The position numbers and the translations under genes were made by a program. From Pirellulales bacterium (GTDB taxonomy: Bacteria > Planctomycetota > Planctomycetia > Pirellulales > Lacipirellulaceae), in the NCBI GenBank assembly GCA_020847515.1, contig JADLBW010000175.1:1-35556 (forward strand): 35,556 nucleotides of DNA, read 5' to 3'. Numbering within the stretch: the first letter of the stretch is position 1; each line of letters opens with the position of its first letter. This document shows, piece after piece, positions 8,697 to 18,501 of the stretch. Below the pieces are notes generated by a model. It made no database searches. It was given only the letters and a program-made list of their open reading frames with translations, and was not told the DNA's origin.

Positions 8697-9602
8697 TCAC
8701 TTTTCATGCCTGGCGCCGCGCGGCTCCGCCGCGTCTTCATGGCGAACTATGCGGATAGCGTTCAAGAATGTCTTCATCGATTGGAACCGTTTGTCGGGAT
8801 CTGGCTCGATGCACTTGTGGATGGCGTCGCGCAGCTTCGGGTGGATCTTGGGATAATAATGCTCCAGCCGCTTGGGAGCGGTCGTCCCGTGGCCCATGGC
8901 CGCCAAACCATCGCCGCTGCCGCGCTGCCAGGGAAGCTCGAACGCGAACATCTCGTACATCGATACGCCGAAGGCGAAGATGTCGAGCCGATGGTCGGTC
9001 GGCTTGCGACGGACGACTTCCGGCGCCATATAGTTGGGCGTGCCGGTGCGGATGCCCGGCTGCATGAATTCCTTGCGAGCCGGCACGGTGAGACCGAAAT
9101 CGATCAGCTTCAGCGACGTTGCGTCCTTAGAGCAGACGAAATTTCGCGGGCATACGTCGCGGTGGATGTAACCCGCCTCATGGACTACCGCGAGGGCCTC
9201 GGCCGCCTGGGTCATGAGCGCCAAGCGATTGCCGTCCAGCAGTTTGCTGCGGGCGATGATCAGCGAGTTGAGACCCGGGCCGTCGAGATACTCCATGACG
9301 ATGAATTGCTCGCCCTTGGTCGTCACGCCGTAGCCATAGGTCGTCACAATCCGCGGATGGGTGAATGCGGCAGAGATTTCGCCTTCGCTTGGTTTGTTCA
9401 GCCCGCGGAAGCGCATTTCCAGTTGGTCGGTCTTGTCCTTATCGAGGATCTTCAAACCGACGATCTGCTCGGTCTGCCGATCGCGGGCCATGTGAAAGCT
9501 GCTCATGGTGCCCGAGACGGCCTCGCGCAGAATCTCGTAGCGGCGGTTGATATCGACCTTGCCGCCTTCGATGAGCGATTTGAAGAACCCGCCGATGCCC
9601 AT
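8697..9602 (-). CDS. Serine/threonine protein kinase with degenerate glycine loop
   Basis: A 301-residue single-domain Hanks-type kinase without a transmembrane or sensor domain. Seen: the ATP-anchoring Lys51 (VGLKILD), a helix-C Glu (GEISAAFTHPRIV), the catalytic loop HRDVCPRN with Asp149 and Asn154, DFG at 168-170, and APE at 193-195. Departures: the N-terminal GxGxxG loop is reduced to EAVSGTMSSF, and the Lys usually two residues after the catalytic Asp is Cys151. The core residues for phosphotransfer remain, so it may be active. The start at 9602 (MGIGGFFKSL) is chosen because the upstream extension to 9671 overlaps repeat-like sequence. It follows accD on the same strand; a 7-nt repeat fold-back lies between. 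Substrate unknown. Confidence 0.9.
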   Translation of the reverse strand: MGIGGFFKSLIEGGKVDINRRYEILREAVSGTMSSFHMARDRQTEQIVGLKILDKDKTDQLEMRFRGLNKPSEGEISAAFTHPRIVTTYGYGVTTKGEQFIVMEYLDGPGLNSLIIARSKLLDGNRLALMTQAAEALAVVHEAGYIHRDVCPRNFVCSKDATSLKLIDFGLTVPARKEFMQPGIRTGTPNYMAPEVVRRKPTDHRLDIFAFGVSMYEMFAFELPWQRGSGDGLAAMGHGTTAPKRLEHYYPKIHPKLRDAIHKCIEPDPDKRFQSMKTFLNAIRIVRHEDAAEPRGARHEK

Positions 9603-9684
9603 GAGTGCGTAATCGGAGTGAAGAAGAAAGACCCTACCAGACAATCTAAGTGGGCTGGCGACGCCGGGCAAGCAAATGCCGTTG

Positions 9685-9776
9685 GTCTGTGGTCCGTCGT
9701 CCGTTGTCAGTTGTCAGTTGTTAGTTGCTTGATTAACAACGGACAACGAACTACGGACCACGGACCACGGACAATC
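9685..9776. repeat. Fold-back array of 7-nt repeats
   Basis: Six heptamers of the GTCCGTT/GTCAGTT type (9685-9726), an 8-nt centre (9727-9734), then six heptamers of the complementary type (GACAACG, GACCACG; 9735-9776). The halves are imperfect inverted repeats, so the transcript could fold into a long hairpin. It lies between the accD stop (9787) and the kinase start (9602). The same heptamer family recurs at 24678-24705 and 24796-24907. Confidence 0.85.
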
Positions 9777-9786
9777 GACTCCGCCC

Positions 9787-10641
9787 TCAGCGCTTACCGC
9801 AGTAATCGATCACTCGGGCGATTTCGCTCTTAAGGTCCGCCCGCCGCACGATCCGGTCGATGTAGCCGTGAGCGAGCAGAAATTCGCTCGTCTGAAAGCC
9901 TTCGGGCAGTTCGATGCGAATGGTCGCCTTGATGGTCCGGGGACCGGCAAACCCGATAAGGGCTTTCGGCTCGGCAAAGGTGACGTCGCCCAGCGAGGCG
10001 AAGCTCGCCGCCACGCCCCCCATAGTGGGATTGGTCAGCACGGAGATAAACAGCCCGCCCGCCTGATCGTACCGCGCCAGGGCCGCCGAGACCTTGGCCA
10101 TTTGCATCAGCGAAAAGATCCCCTCGTGCATCCGGGCGCCGCCGCCGGAACCGCTGATGATGATCAGCGGCAGGCGCTGCTGCGTGGCGCGCTCGATCAG
10201 CCGCGTCAGCCGCTCGCCGACGACCGAGCCCATGCTGCCCATAATGAACGCCGAATCGGTCACGCCGAAGGCCACGCGACGCGCGCGAATCATGCCGGCG
10301 CCCGTCAGGGCGGCGTCGCGCAGCCCGGTTCGCTGCTGTTCGCTCTTGAGCCGCTCGGGGTAGGCCTTCTTATCGGAAAACGCCAACGGGTCGACGGCGT
10401 GCAGCTCGGCGTCCCATTCCTCGAACGTTCCCTCGTCAAGCACCGACTGCACCCGCGCCTGGGCGCTGATGTACATGTGGTAGCCGCACCTGGGACAGAC
10501 GTTCTGGTTCCGCTCAACCTCCTTGCGGAACAGCATCTCGCCGCAGTCCTCGCAGCGCATCCAGAGGCCGCTGGGGACGCCGCGCTTTTCGCGGGGAGCC
10601 TTCCCCTTGTCGCCGGGAGCTTCGATTTCGCTGGACGCCAT
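9787..10641 (-). CDS. accD: Acetyl-CoA carboxylase carboxyltransferase subunit beta
   Basis: A 284-residue AccD. With AccA it transfers carboxyl from carboxybiotin to acetyl-CoA, giving malonyl-CoA for fatty-acid synthesis. The N-terminal four-Cys zinc ribbon is complete (CEDC at 30-33 and CPRC at 49-52), followed by the carboxyltransferase fold with [20 protein letters not shown], the oxyanion-hole glycines in [15 protein letters not shown], and [14 protein letters not shown] and [13 protein letters not shown]. Length is usual for the family. ATG 10641 is the natural start; a strong ribosome site is not visible. accA is not in this window, so as in many bacteria the two subunits are encoded apart. 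Confidence 0.98.
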   Translation of the reverse strand: MASSEIEAPGDKGKAPREKRGVPSGLWMRCEDCGEMLFRKEVERNQNVCPRCGYHMYISAQARVQSVLDEGTFEEWDAELHAVDPLAFSDKKAYPERLKSEQQRTGLRDAALTGAGMIRARRVAFGVTDSAFIMGSMGSVVGERLTRLIERATQQRLPLIIISGSGGGARMHEGIFSLMQMAKVSAALARYDQAGGLFISVLTNPTMGGVAASFASLGDVTFAEPKALIGFAGPRTIKATIRIELPEGFQTSEFLLAHGYIDRIVRRADLKSEIARVIDYCGKR

Positions 10642-10771
10642 GGAGCAACGGGCTGCCCTGCGGCGCAGAGCCGCATGGACGCATCAGGGGGAAGGGCGGG
10701 GCGAGCGCAGTATACCAGCGTCGTCACAGGCCGGCCATGCCGTCCGCCGATCGAACCCCCCGCAGACAGCC

Positions 10772-12400
10772 TTACCCGTCCACTTCCACGTAATCGGCCG
10801 TCTGGACCTCGGGCTGCAAAGGCTCCGCCGCCTCCGTCCGGTACGGCTGGCCGGATTCATACAGTTGCAGGCGGGCCTGATAGGCTGGACGGGCCTCTTC
10901 GGGCGCGACCTCGATCGCCTGCTGAACGGCGGCAATCGCCTCGGCAAACCGGCCGGCGTTCGCCAGGGCGGCCGCCAGCGTGTCCAGGGCCGCGTGCCGC
11001 TCGCCGTAGCCGCAATCTAAAGCTGACTGAGCCCCTGTGAGGGCCCCTTCCGCGTCCCGCACGTCGTCCTCCGGACAGGTGGCTAGCAGCCAGGCGCCGT
11101 TGCGATAGGCGTGTTCGAACTTGGGATCGAGATCGATCGCTCGGGCATAGTCCTGCAGCGCGTCGGCGTACCGACCCAGATCTACCAGCAAATCGGCGCG
11201 GCTGCAGATGACTTCGGCGCCGACGCCCTCGCCGGCTATCGCGGCGTCGAAACACCGCAGCGCCTCATCGAGCCGGCCCTGCATGTGGCACAGCCGCGCG
11301 TATCCGACCAAGGCGGGAGTCAACTGCGGATCGATCTTGAGCGCTGCCTGATAGTCGGCCATGGCCCGCTGCAGGTCGCCGGCCTGCACGTACAGGGTGG
11401 CACGGTTGGAATATGCCTTCGAGTGCTGGGGATTGAGTTCGATCACGTGCGAGATGTCGTCAAACGCCTCGGCGAATTTCCCCGTCTGCGCGAAGGTCAC
11501 GCCCCGATTGTGGATGGCCCGCCAGCAGTTGGCGTCGAACTCGATCGCGGCGCGGAAATCCGCCAGCGCCAGCGCGTCCTGCCCTTGTTCAGCGCGGATT
11601 TGCCCGCGACGGTTCAGCGCCCATGCGGAAAGCTGCTCGCAGAACTGGCGATTCTCAGCGCTGAGGGTCTGCCGCATCGCATCGGCGCAGGCGCGGATGA
11701 TGCGGGAGTATTCTGTCTCGGTGGCGGCTTTGAGCGACAGCTCATATGCCTGAATCAGCAGATCGCTGGCGGAACCGGCTAGCTCTGTCGGAGTCGATGG
11801 AGACGCGGCAACTGCAACGGCCGGCGGCGACGCTGGCCTGGCGGAGGTATTTTGCGGTCGCTGCTGCGGCGCCAAACTGTTCTGTTGAGGCGCCGTCATC
11901 GTGGCCGGTTGGCGTTGCGGCAGCGCCGGCGCCGCCGCTGCGGCGTCGAATCGACTCCCGCGACCCCCTTCTTGTATTCCAGAGGCCATGTTGGGACGCC
12001 GCGGCCCCTGGCCCAGCCACCCCGAGGACTCCCGGTTGCGAAGGGCGTTGGCCGTACGACGCCGGGCGGCCGCGGGCACGACTTCCTCGTCGGCAATGAT
12101 CGTGAGCGCAGGCCTTGTCGAAGCATTCGCCACGACGGCCGCATCCTGGAAGTTGGATGCGGCAGCAGGTTCGCCGTCAGTGGCCATCGCGAACTCGCCA
12201 TCGGCCGCTCGCACGATGAGCTCGTTGCCGCTCACCGACGCCGGCTGTTGCAGTTCGCCGCCGGCGTCGCTCGCCGTGACCACTAAGGTGCTCGGTTCCT
12301 GCGGCTGGGGGTCATCCCCGTAGACCGCGGGGCTGATTACGGCCAGTGCTAGCAGCCAGCAGGCCACGCGCGTACACGTCGAAAAGGGGCGCACGTCCAT
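10772..12400 (-). CDS. Secreted TPR-repeat protein
   Basis: A 542-residue protein starting at 12400 with a clear signal peptide (CWLLALAVISPAVYGDD). A Pro/Ala/Gln-rich, probably disordered linker covers about residues 40-200. The C-terminal half consists of TPR units, recognisable by repeats such as ALADFRAAIEFDANCWRAIH, AFDDISHVIELNPQHSKAYS, AMADYQAALKIDPQLTPALV and ALQDYARAIDLDPKFEHAYR, giving about seven helical hairpins. TPR arrays bind proteins; the partner is unknown. The frame is open further to 12625, but that extension lacks the signal peptide at its N-terminus. It lies between fumC and accD on the same strand, with a 130-nt gap to accD. Confidence 0.9.
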   Translation of the reverse strand: MDVRPFSTCTRVACWLLALAVISPAVYGDDPQPQEPSTLVVTASDAGGELQQPASVSGNELIVRAADGEFAMATDGEPAAASNFQDAAVVANASTRPALTIIADEEVVPAAARRRTANALRNRESSGWLGQGPRRPNMASGIQEGGRGSRFDAAAAAPALPQRQPATMTAPQQNSLAPQQRPQNTSARPASPPAVAVAASPSTPTELAGSASDLLIQAYELSLKAATETEYSRIIRACADAMRQTLSAENRQFCEQLSAWALNRRGQIRAEQGQDALALADFRAAIEFDANCWRAIHNRGVTFAQTGKFAEAFDDISHVIELNPQHSKAYSNRATLYVQAGDLQRAMADYQAALKIDPQLTPALVGYARLCHMQGRLDEALRCFDAAIAGEGVGAEVICSRADLLVDLGRYADALQDYARAIDLDPKFEHAYRNGAWLLATCPEDDVRDAEGALTGAQSALDCGYGERHAALDTLAAALANAGRFAEAIAAVQQAIEVAPEEARPAYQARLQLYESGQPYRTEAAEPLQPEVQTADYVEVDG

Positions 12401-12647
12401 GATGGGGCAAATCCGCAAAAAGTCGATCGATGAGCCCGCCGCCATCCCTGGGGCGCACCGCCGCGATGGGAAGTGGGGCGTTGAATCACTATCGGCACGC
12501 GCCGCAGATTCACCGCAATCCATTCGCCAGGAAAAATCGGAATATCGACCACATATGGCCCAATCCCCCACTGAGCCTCTGCCGCTCGGGGCGGGCGCGG
12601 AGCATGTACCGCGGCCAAAAGGCAATTCAGCGCGTCTTGCCGTTGCA

Positions 12648-14060
<1,413 letters not shown>

Positions 14061-14414
14061 GGCGGCCGGAGGTGAGTGGTGGATCGCCGGGAGCGGGAAG
14101 GAAAGTAGAGTTTCACTGCCGTTATTGTGGGGCGCTGCCGGCGACGTTGCCAGGGCCTTCGGCAGCCCGGGCGCCGGCTGCGGTTGACCGTGGGGCGGCG
14201 CGACAAACGGCGCAAAGCATTGCTGGCTTTTTTCGCAACTTTCGGCGATAATTGGGCGGAGCCAGGCGGGTCGGGAGGCTTTTGCGACAGGCAGTGTTTT
14301 TGCCCATGTAAATCTCCGTCGCCAAAGCCGCCCGACCTTCGATTGCCGCTGCTGGTTCGAGTCAGGGGCCTTATCTACTCTCGGAATAGAGTATCGCAAG
14401 AGGAATCCGCCGCC
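14061..14414. other. Divergent intergenic region between fumC and DUF1559 gene 1
   Basis: No gene supported. It must hold the promoters of both neighbours. A GATAAT at 14245-14250 could be a plus-strand -10 box but has no good -35. A 6-bp hairpin TACTCT/AGAGTA (14376-14393) lies just upstream of the AGAGGA ribosome site (about 14399-14405) of the DUF1559 gene. Confidence 0.4.
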
Positions 14415-15476
14415 ATGTTCAGAATCCGCCGTGGCTTCACGCTGGTCGAGTTGTTGATCGTCATCGCCATCATCGGCGTGCTGATGGGATTGCTATTGCC
14501 GGCCATCCAGGCGGCGCGCGAGCGGGCTCGCATGACGACATGCAGCAATAACCAACGAAATATCGCTATGGCGATATTCAATGCAGCGACTTCTGGAAGC
14601 AAGGGTACTTATCCGGGTTGGGCCGAGGAGATCAAAGTCAAACAAGGCGGCGCCACGCAAGTGTTGGTCGTGCCGTGGACAGTAAAGCTCCTGCCACGGC
14701 TTGATAGCCAAACCCTGTGGGATCAGATCCAGTCTGACAACAACGGGGCTGGCTTTCCCCTTACGCAGCCCCCACGCCTCGACGTCTTCATGTGTCCGAG
14801 CGACGCGAGTACGAATCCTACCCTGGGAACGCTAAGCTTTGTTGTAAATGCAGGGATGCCAGATGCCATGAGGCCGGCCGTCTTGACCTTGCCGCAGGTA
14901 AGCGACGTCAAGGCGAATGGCGTATGCCACGATCGCCGTGCAGGTCGCAACGGAGAGTCGAATAGGTCCGGCGCGGACATTAAGGATGGGGCTGATCAGA
15001 CTTTTTTGCTATCCGAGAACGTGCATCGCGATGAGACGCTTTGGACGGGCCCGGTGCAGGCCAACCCGCTACGCTTGCCGAGTGATAAACCTAACCCGGA
15101 TATGCAGTCGAATCCGGAACAGAGATTTGGTTTTGTATGGCTGTACGACCAGAGTACCGCACCTGCGCCGCCGCCGCAGTCAGAATTCCAGCCGATCAAT
15201 GTCGATACTCGCCAGCCGTCGCCCGGAACGTATACGAGCGCAAATCCGTCCTATTTGTTCGCGCGGCCCGCTAGCGAACATCCGGAGGTCTTCATAGCTG
15301 CATTCGCGGGAGGATCGACCCGCGAAATTCGTCAGGATATTGATTATCGGGTATACCAGCAGCTAATGACTCCAAATGGTCTCAAGGCTCAAGTGCCAAA
15401 TACCACGCTCATGGTGGAAGAGCAGGCGGTGAACCAACGCTTCATGAATCCGCCGCTCAACGAAGGCGATTACTAA
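14415..15476 (+). CDS. DUF1559 pseudopilin-like protein 1
   Basis: A 353-residue protein with a type IV prepilin N-terminus: RRG at 5-7 before [14 protein letters not shown], with Glu12 at the canonical +5 position, so a prepilin peptidase would cut after Gly7. The helix continues to about residue 38. The globular part has the DUF1559 landmarks CPSDAS, NAG and [10 protein letters not shown]. The C-terminal H-X9-DG motif is degenerate: His289 is followed after nine residues by Gly-Gly, not Asp-Gly. Starts at ATG 14415 with AGAGGA about 10 nt upstream; the longer open frame to 14127 precedes the leader peptide and is not used. DUF1559 proteins are hugely expanded in planctomycetes and of unknown function, presumably surface pseudopilins. 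Confidence 0.95.
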   Translation: MFRIRRGFTLVELLIVIAIIGVLMGLLLPAIQAARERARMTTCSNNQRNIAMAIFNAATSGSKGTYPGWAEEIKVKQGGATQVLVVPWTVKLLPRLDSQTLWDQIQSDNNGAGFPLTQPPRLDVFMCPSDASTNPTLGTLSFVVNAGMPDAMRPAVLTLPQVSDVKANGVCHDRRAGRNGESNRSGADIKDGADQTFLLSENVHRDETLWTGPVQANPLRLPSDKPNPDMQSNPEQRFGFVWLYDQSTAPAPPPQSEFQPINVDTRQPSPGTYTSANPSYLFARPASEHPEVFIAAFAGGSTREIRQDIDYRVYQQLMTPNGLKAQVPNTTLMVEEQAVNQRFMNPPLNEGDY

Positions 15477-15478
15477 TG

Positions 15479-15529
15479 TCGCTTGCTCAGCGATTCATGA
15501 GCCCGCCGCTCACCGATAGCGACTACTAA
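15479..15529 (+). pseudogene. Orphan DUF1559 C-terminal tail
   Basis: After the stop of DUF1559 gene 1, a second version of its last 14 codons appears in another frame: QRFMSPPLTDSDY-stop (15488-15529) against [13 protein letters not shown]-stop (15435-15476). 34 of 42 bases match and most differences sit at third codon positions, the pattern of a diverged coding paralogue and not of a fresh copy. Its TAA overlaps the stop of the convergent PQQ-like gene. It is best read as the remnant of a second DUF1559 gene whose body was lost. Confidence 0.6.
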
Positions 15530-17082
15530 TCTGCCTGCGGCTCGAAGAGCTCCAAGCAGACTAAGCGCTTACCTCCGCGGACGTACAGCAGTCCGTGCGA
15601 GAGCACCGGCGCCGGCCACGCAGGGTACGTTAGCAGCGGCTCACCCTGCTCGTCGCGGGGCGTGATGTCGGCCAATTCCTCGTAGCGCTCGGGCGTCGCC
15701 CGCAGTAGCCGCAACGCGCCGTCTTCGCTCAGGCAGACGAAGCGGCCGTCGACGTACAGCAGCGACGAGCGAGTGAGGCCGCGCTCGCTCCACCGCACCT
15801 GGCCGGTCGCCCACTCGATGCACCGCAGTTCGGCGGCGCCGCCGTGCTGGCCGCTGCTGCCGTAGAGATGGCCCTCATGGAACACGGCGGTGTTCCAGTG
15901 CAGCTCCATGGCCTTCTCGCGCCGGCGCGGATCGTCCTTCCAGACAACTTCGTAGGCGTGGGACGAAGCGGACAGGTCCGCAAGGGGCGACGTTTTCGCC
16001 CCTGGGGAAGCCGTTTTCGACGCAGATTCCGCGCCGCCCGCAGGGCCGGCTCCGTAATCGTCGTCGGCGTCGGAGTCGTCTCCCGCAGGCGATGGCGGCG
16101 CGTCAGCGGCCCCAGGGGACTGAGGCCCGTCCGGCTTCACCCGCACTAGCGCGCTGCCCGGGCCGTAGGACTCCGAAATAAAGACCTCGTCCCCCACGAC
16201 AACGGGGCTGCTGGCGTTAACGCTTTCCAGCTTCGCCGCCCGCCAGGGGAAGTGAAATCGCTGGGCGCCGCTGGCCGGATCGAAGCCCAGCAACCCGCCG
16301 CGGGCGAATACGAAGCACCACGGCTGCCCAGCGTTTCCGAGGGGGGCGATGACCGGGCTGGCGTAGCTCGCCAGTTCGTCGGTCGCCTGCCAGCGGATGG
16401 CGCCCGTAAGCTTGTCGAAGGCGACGACCCCCGTGCCGTTGCCGACGACCCGCCCGCCGGCAGCGTACACATCCGGCGGACTGCCCGCGGGGCTGCCGCC
16501 GATATTGGCGATCAGCAGGTCCCCCCACACGATGGGCGTGCTGCCGACGCCAAAAAAGTTCTTCACCACGCCGAACTGCCGCTGCGTATCAATTGCCCAC
16601 TGCTTTTTACCGTCGGCGATGCGAACGCAGTGGAGCCGCCCTTCAGGGCTCATCACGTAGACCCGGCCGCCGTCCGCCACCGGCGTGGCCCGCGGGCCGT
16701 TGTTGTAGCCCAGCATATCCGTGAAGTCGGCCGCCAACTCGTGTCGCCACAGCTCCTCGCCCGTTTCGCTGCGGCGACAGGTAAGGCGATGCTGGTCGCC
16801 GTGGCGGTCGAAATGAAATAGCCGACCTCGGCTGATCGAAGGCGAGCTGTAGCTCTCGCCCAGCTCGCATTGCCAGACCACCCGCGGCGGCCTGCCGGCA
16901 AGGTCGTCGGACAGCCCCTTCTCCGGCGAGCGAGCATCCCGCCGCGGCCCGAGAAAGTCGGGCCAGTCGATTCCCTCAGGGCGCGTGCCCAGATCGGGCG
17001 GCAACTCTTCAGCCGCCAGCGGCGCGGCGACATTGACCAGCAGCGAAAAGACGGCCAGCGTAGCGAACGCAGTCTGTTTCAT
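15526..17082 (-). CDS. Secreted PQQ-like beta-propeller repeat protein
   Basis: A 518-residue protein with a signal peptide (MKQTAFATLAVFSLLVNVAA) starting at 17082. It carries several beta-propeller blades of the PQQ_2 type, seen as TGEELWRHELA, DGKKQWAIDT, TGAIRWQATDE, SGAQRFHFPW and TGQVRWSERGL, each an Ala/Gly-x-x-Trp type strand pair, and starts with DWPDFLGPRRDARSPEKGL, a motif common in planctomycete propeller proteins of this kind. An acidic, disordered insert of about 60 residues (DDSDADDDYG) splits the propeller. PQQ dehydrogenase catalytic residues are not evident, so a scaffold or binding role is likelier than an enzyme. Open extension to 17148 lacks support. Confidence 0.92.
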   Translation of the reverse strand: MKQTAFATLAVFSLLVNVAAPLAAEELPPDLGTRPEGIDWPDFLGPRRDARSPEKGLSDDLAGRPPRVVWQCELGESYSSPSISRGRLFHFDRHGDQHRLTCRRSETGEELWRHELAADFTDMLGYNNGPRATPVADGGRVYVMSPEGRLHCVRIADGKKQWAIDTQRQFGVVKNFFGVGSTPIVWGDLLIANIGGSPAGSPPDVYAAGGRVVGNGTGVVAFDKLTGAIRWQATDELASYASPVIAPLGNAGQPWCFVFARGGLLGFDPASGAQRFHFPWRAAKLESVNASSPVVVGDEVFISESYGPGSALVRVKPDGPQSPGAADAPPSPAGDDSDADDDYGAGPAGGAESASKTASPGAKTSPLADLSASSHAYEVVWKDDPRRREKAMELHWNTAVFHEGHLYGSSGQHGGAAELRCIEWATGQVRWSERGLTRSSLLYVDGRFVCLSEDGALRLLRATPERYEELADITPRDEQGEPLLTYPAWPAPVLSHGLLYVRGGKRLVCLELFEPQAD

Positions 17083-17107
17083 GGCGATAGCATACCGCAG
17101 GCATGAA

Positions 17108-17182
17108 GGGGTCGGGATCCTTTTGCGACTTGAGGGCCACATAGCCAAAAAAACTGGCCAGTCGCAAAAGGCTCCCGACCCC
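17108..17182 (+). repeat. 75-bp palindromic dispersed element, copy 1
   Basis: Arms 17108-17130 and 17160-17182 are complementary at 22 of 23 positions; the outer ends read GGGGTCGGGA and TCCCGACCCC. The 29-nt interior contains a GGCC pair that could extend the hairpin. It lies just upstream of the PQQ-like gene start (17082). A second 75-bp copy in opposite orientation is at 23988-24062. No transposase is near, so it resembles a REP/MITE-type element. Confidence 0.88.
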
Positions 17183-17240
17183 GTTGGCCCCGGTTCTCCC
17201 CAGAAAGCTCCAACGGTAGCATGAACTAACCGCCTCGGTC

Positions 17241-17275
17241 GCCTCGGGCCTCAAGCCTCAAGCCTCAAGCCTCAC
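17241..17275. repeat. Tandem 7-nt repeat array (GCCTCAA)
   Basis: Five heptamers: GCCTCGG, three GCCTCAA and GCCTCAC. The array ends 13 nt before the ATG at 17289, where a ribosome binding site would be expected. Confidence 0.85.
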
Positions 17276-17288
17276 CCCGCCCACGTTC

Positions 17289-17960
17289 ATGTCCGACGCT
17301 CAGCCGATCGACGCCTCCCTCTTGCCGCCGCGGCAATTCTTCCGTTTTTCGGCTGACGTCCTCCGTGCCGACGGATTGGAGTCGCCGAAGGGCTTTTCGC
17401 TCGACGAGAGTTACGCGCTGCCGGCGCTGGGCGAGCTGGACGGCCGCACGGCGTTCGCCGACGTACGGATGGCCTGGAACCCGGCAGGGTTGGCGTGGCA
17501 AATCACGGTCGCTGGCAAGACGCAGCTTCCGTGGTGTCGCGATTCACGCTGGGAAGACAGCGACGGCCTGCAGGTGTGGATCGACACGCGGGCCACGCTC
17601 AATGTGCATCGGGCCAGCCGATTCTGCCACCGCTTCGTCTATCTGCCGCGGGGCGGCGGCCCGGCGGGAGAAGAGCCGCTGGCCGACCAGCTTCTCATCA
17701 ACCGTGCCAAGGAAAATGCCCGGCCCGTGCGACCGCGCGAGCTGACGGTTCGCGCGACGACGACCGGCGGCGGTTATACGCTATGGGCCTTCGCCTCGAC
17801 GGCGGCGCTAGGCGGTTACGACCCCGCCCAACAGCCGCGGCTGGGATTCACCTACGCGGTATTCGATCGCGAGCGCGGCCTGCAGACGTTCTCGGCGGGC
17901 CCGGAATTCCCCTACGAAGAAGACCCAAGCTGCTGGTCGGAGCTTCGCCTGGTGGGTTGA
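17289..17960 (+). CDS. Uncharacterised protein, possibly CBM9/DOMON-like domain
   Basis: A 223-residue protein with no signal peptide or membrane helix. Its pattern of beta strands with motifs DVRMAWNPAGLAWQITVAG, WEDSDGLQVWIDTR and the late GFTYAVFDRERGLQTF resembles the CBM9-like/DOMON sandwich often found in planctomycete proteins: a Trp-rich face and a DGLQVWID strand near residue 91. I am not certain of the family. Start ATG 17289; the GCCTCAA array occupies the leader and no Shine-Dalgarno is seen. It stands alone on plus strand, divergent from the PQQ-like gene. Confidence 0.82.
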   Translation: MSDAQPIDASLLPPRQFFRFSADVLRADGLESPKGFSLDESYALPALGELDGRTAFADVRMAWNPAGLAWQITVAGKTQLPWCRDSRWEDSDGLQVWIDTRATLNVHRASRFCHRFVYLPRGGGPAGEEPLADQLLINRAKENARPVRPRELTVRATTTGGGYTLWAFASTAALGGYDPAQQPRLGFTYAVFDRERGLQTFSAGPEFPYEEDPSCWSELRLVG

Positions 17961-18501
17961 GGCCTCGCGGCGCTACAGCGCTCTTGCAGAGTTCAGGGGA
18001 GATTTCTTGCCCGTGAGTCGCTCTCTTCGCGGCCCATTGAGGTTGTGCGTTCTTTTGCCCGCGAACTACGCGAATTGCCGCCAATAACCAGCGGAAAATG
18101 GGCGTAGTTTTAAGCCGGCTGCTACGTTGGCGCCAGGAGCGGCTGCTTGACCGGCCTGCCGCTTAACTCCATTTCCGACGCCTATGCGAGTGACTCGCGG
18201 GCCGCCAAAAAAGCCCGGGAGTCGCCCTGAACGACGAGAGCCGGCAGGTTGAATCGCGCCAGCGCAAATCAATCGACCAGCCGCATAACCCGGCCAGTCC
18301 GTACGACCCTCGCCTCCGGACCTATGGCCGTCTCCCATCGTTGACTGGCCGCATCCCGCGACGTACATAATTCAACAGCCTTGGGCGAATTCTCCCCGCT
18401 CGCTTGGCACGATCCGCTGACGGCGATCGACGCCGGCGGTCCGCGCCCTGGGCGTTACGAAAATGTGATCCGCTGGCGCCGCTCGGGGGAGAATTCGCAT
18501 C
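17961..18501. other. Long intergenic region upstream of the sigma-54 activator
   Basis: No convincing gene: open frames here (for example minus 18066-18368) lack a start context or recognisable domain. An 11-bp hairpin with one mismatch (18192-18202 with 18213-18223) contains an A-rich loop. Near the 3' end is an inverted repeat described separately (18385-18498). Confidence 0.4.
18385..18498 (+). promoter_or_regulatory. Inverted repeat able to pair with the activator's ribosome binding site
   Basis: A perfect 13-bp inverted repeat: GCGAATTCTCCCC (18385-18397) and GGGGAGAATTCGC (18486-18498), separated by 88 nt. The right arm contains the GGGGAG Shine-Dalgarno of the gene starting at 18502 (10-nt spacing). 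If both arms are transcribed, pairing would hide the ribosome site. Alternatively it is a two-site operator for a dimeric regulator. Confidence 0.55.

Noticed and set aside
8682-9833. Plus-strand open frame of 383 codons
   Set aside because: Lies antisense to the kinase gene with its conserved motifs and extends across a repeat array; no domain in its translation.
18066-18368. Possible 100-residue gene in the long gap before the activator
   Set aside because: No ribosome site, no conserved pattern, composition unlike neighbours.
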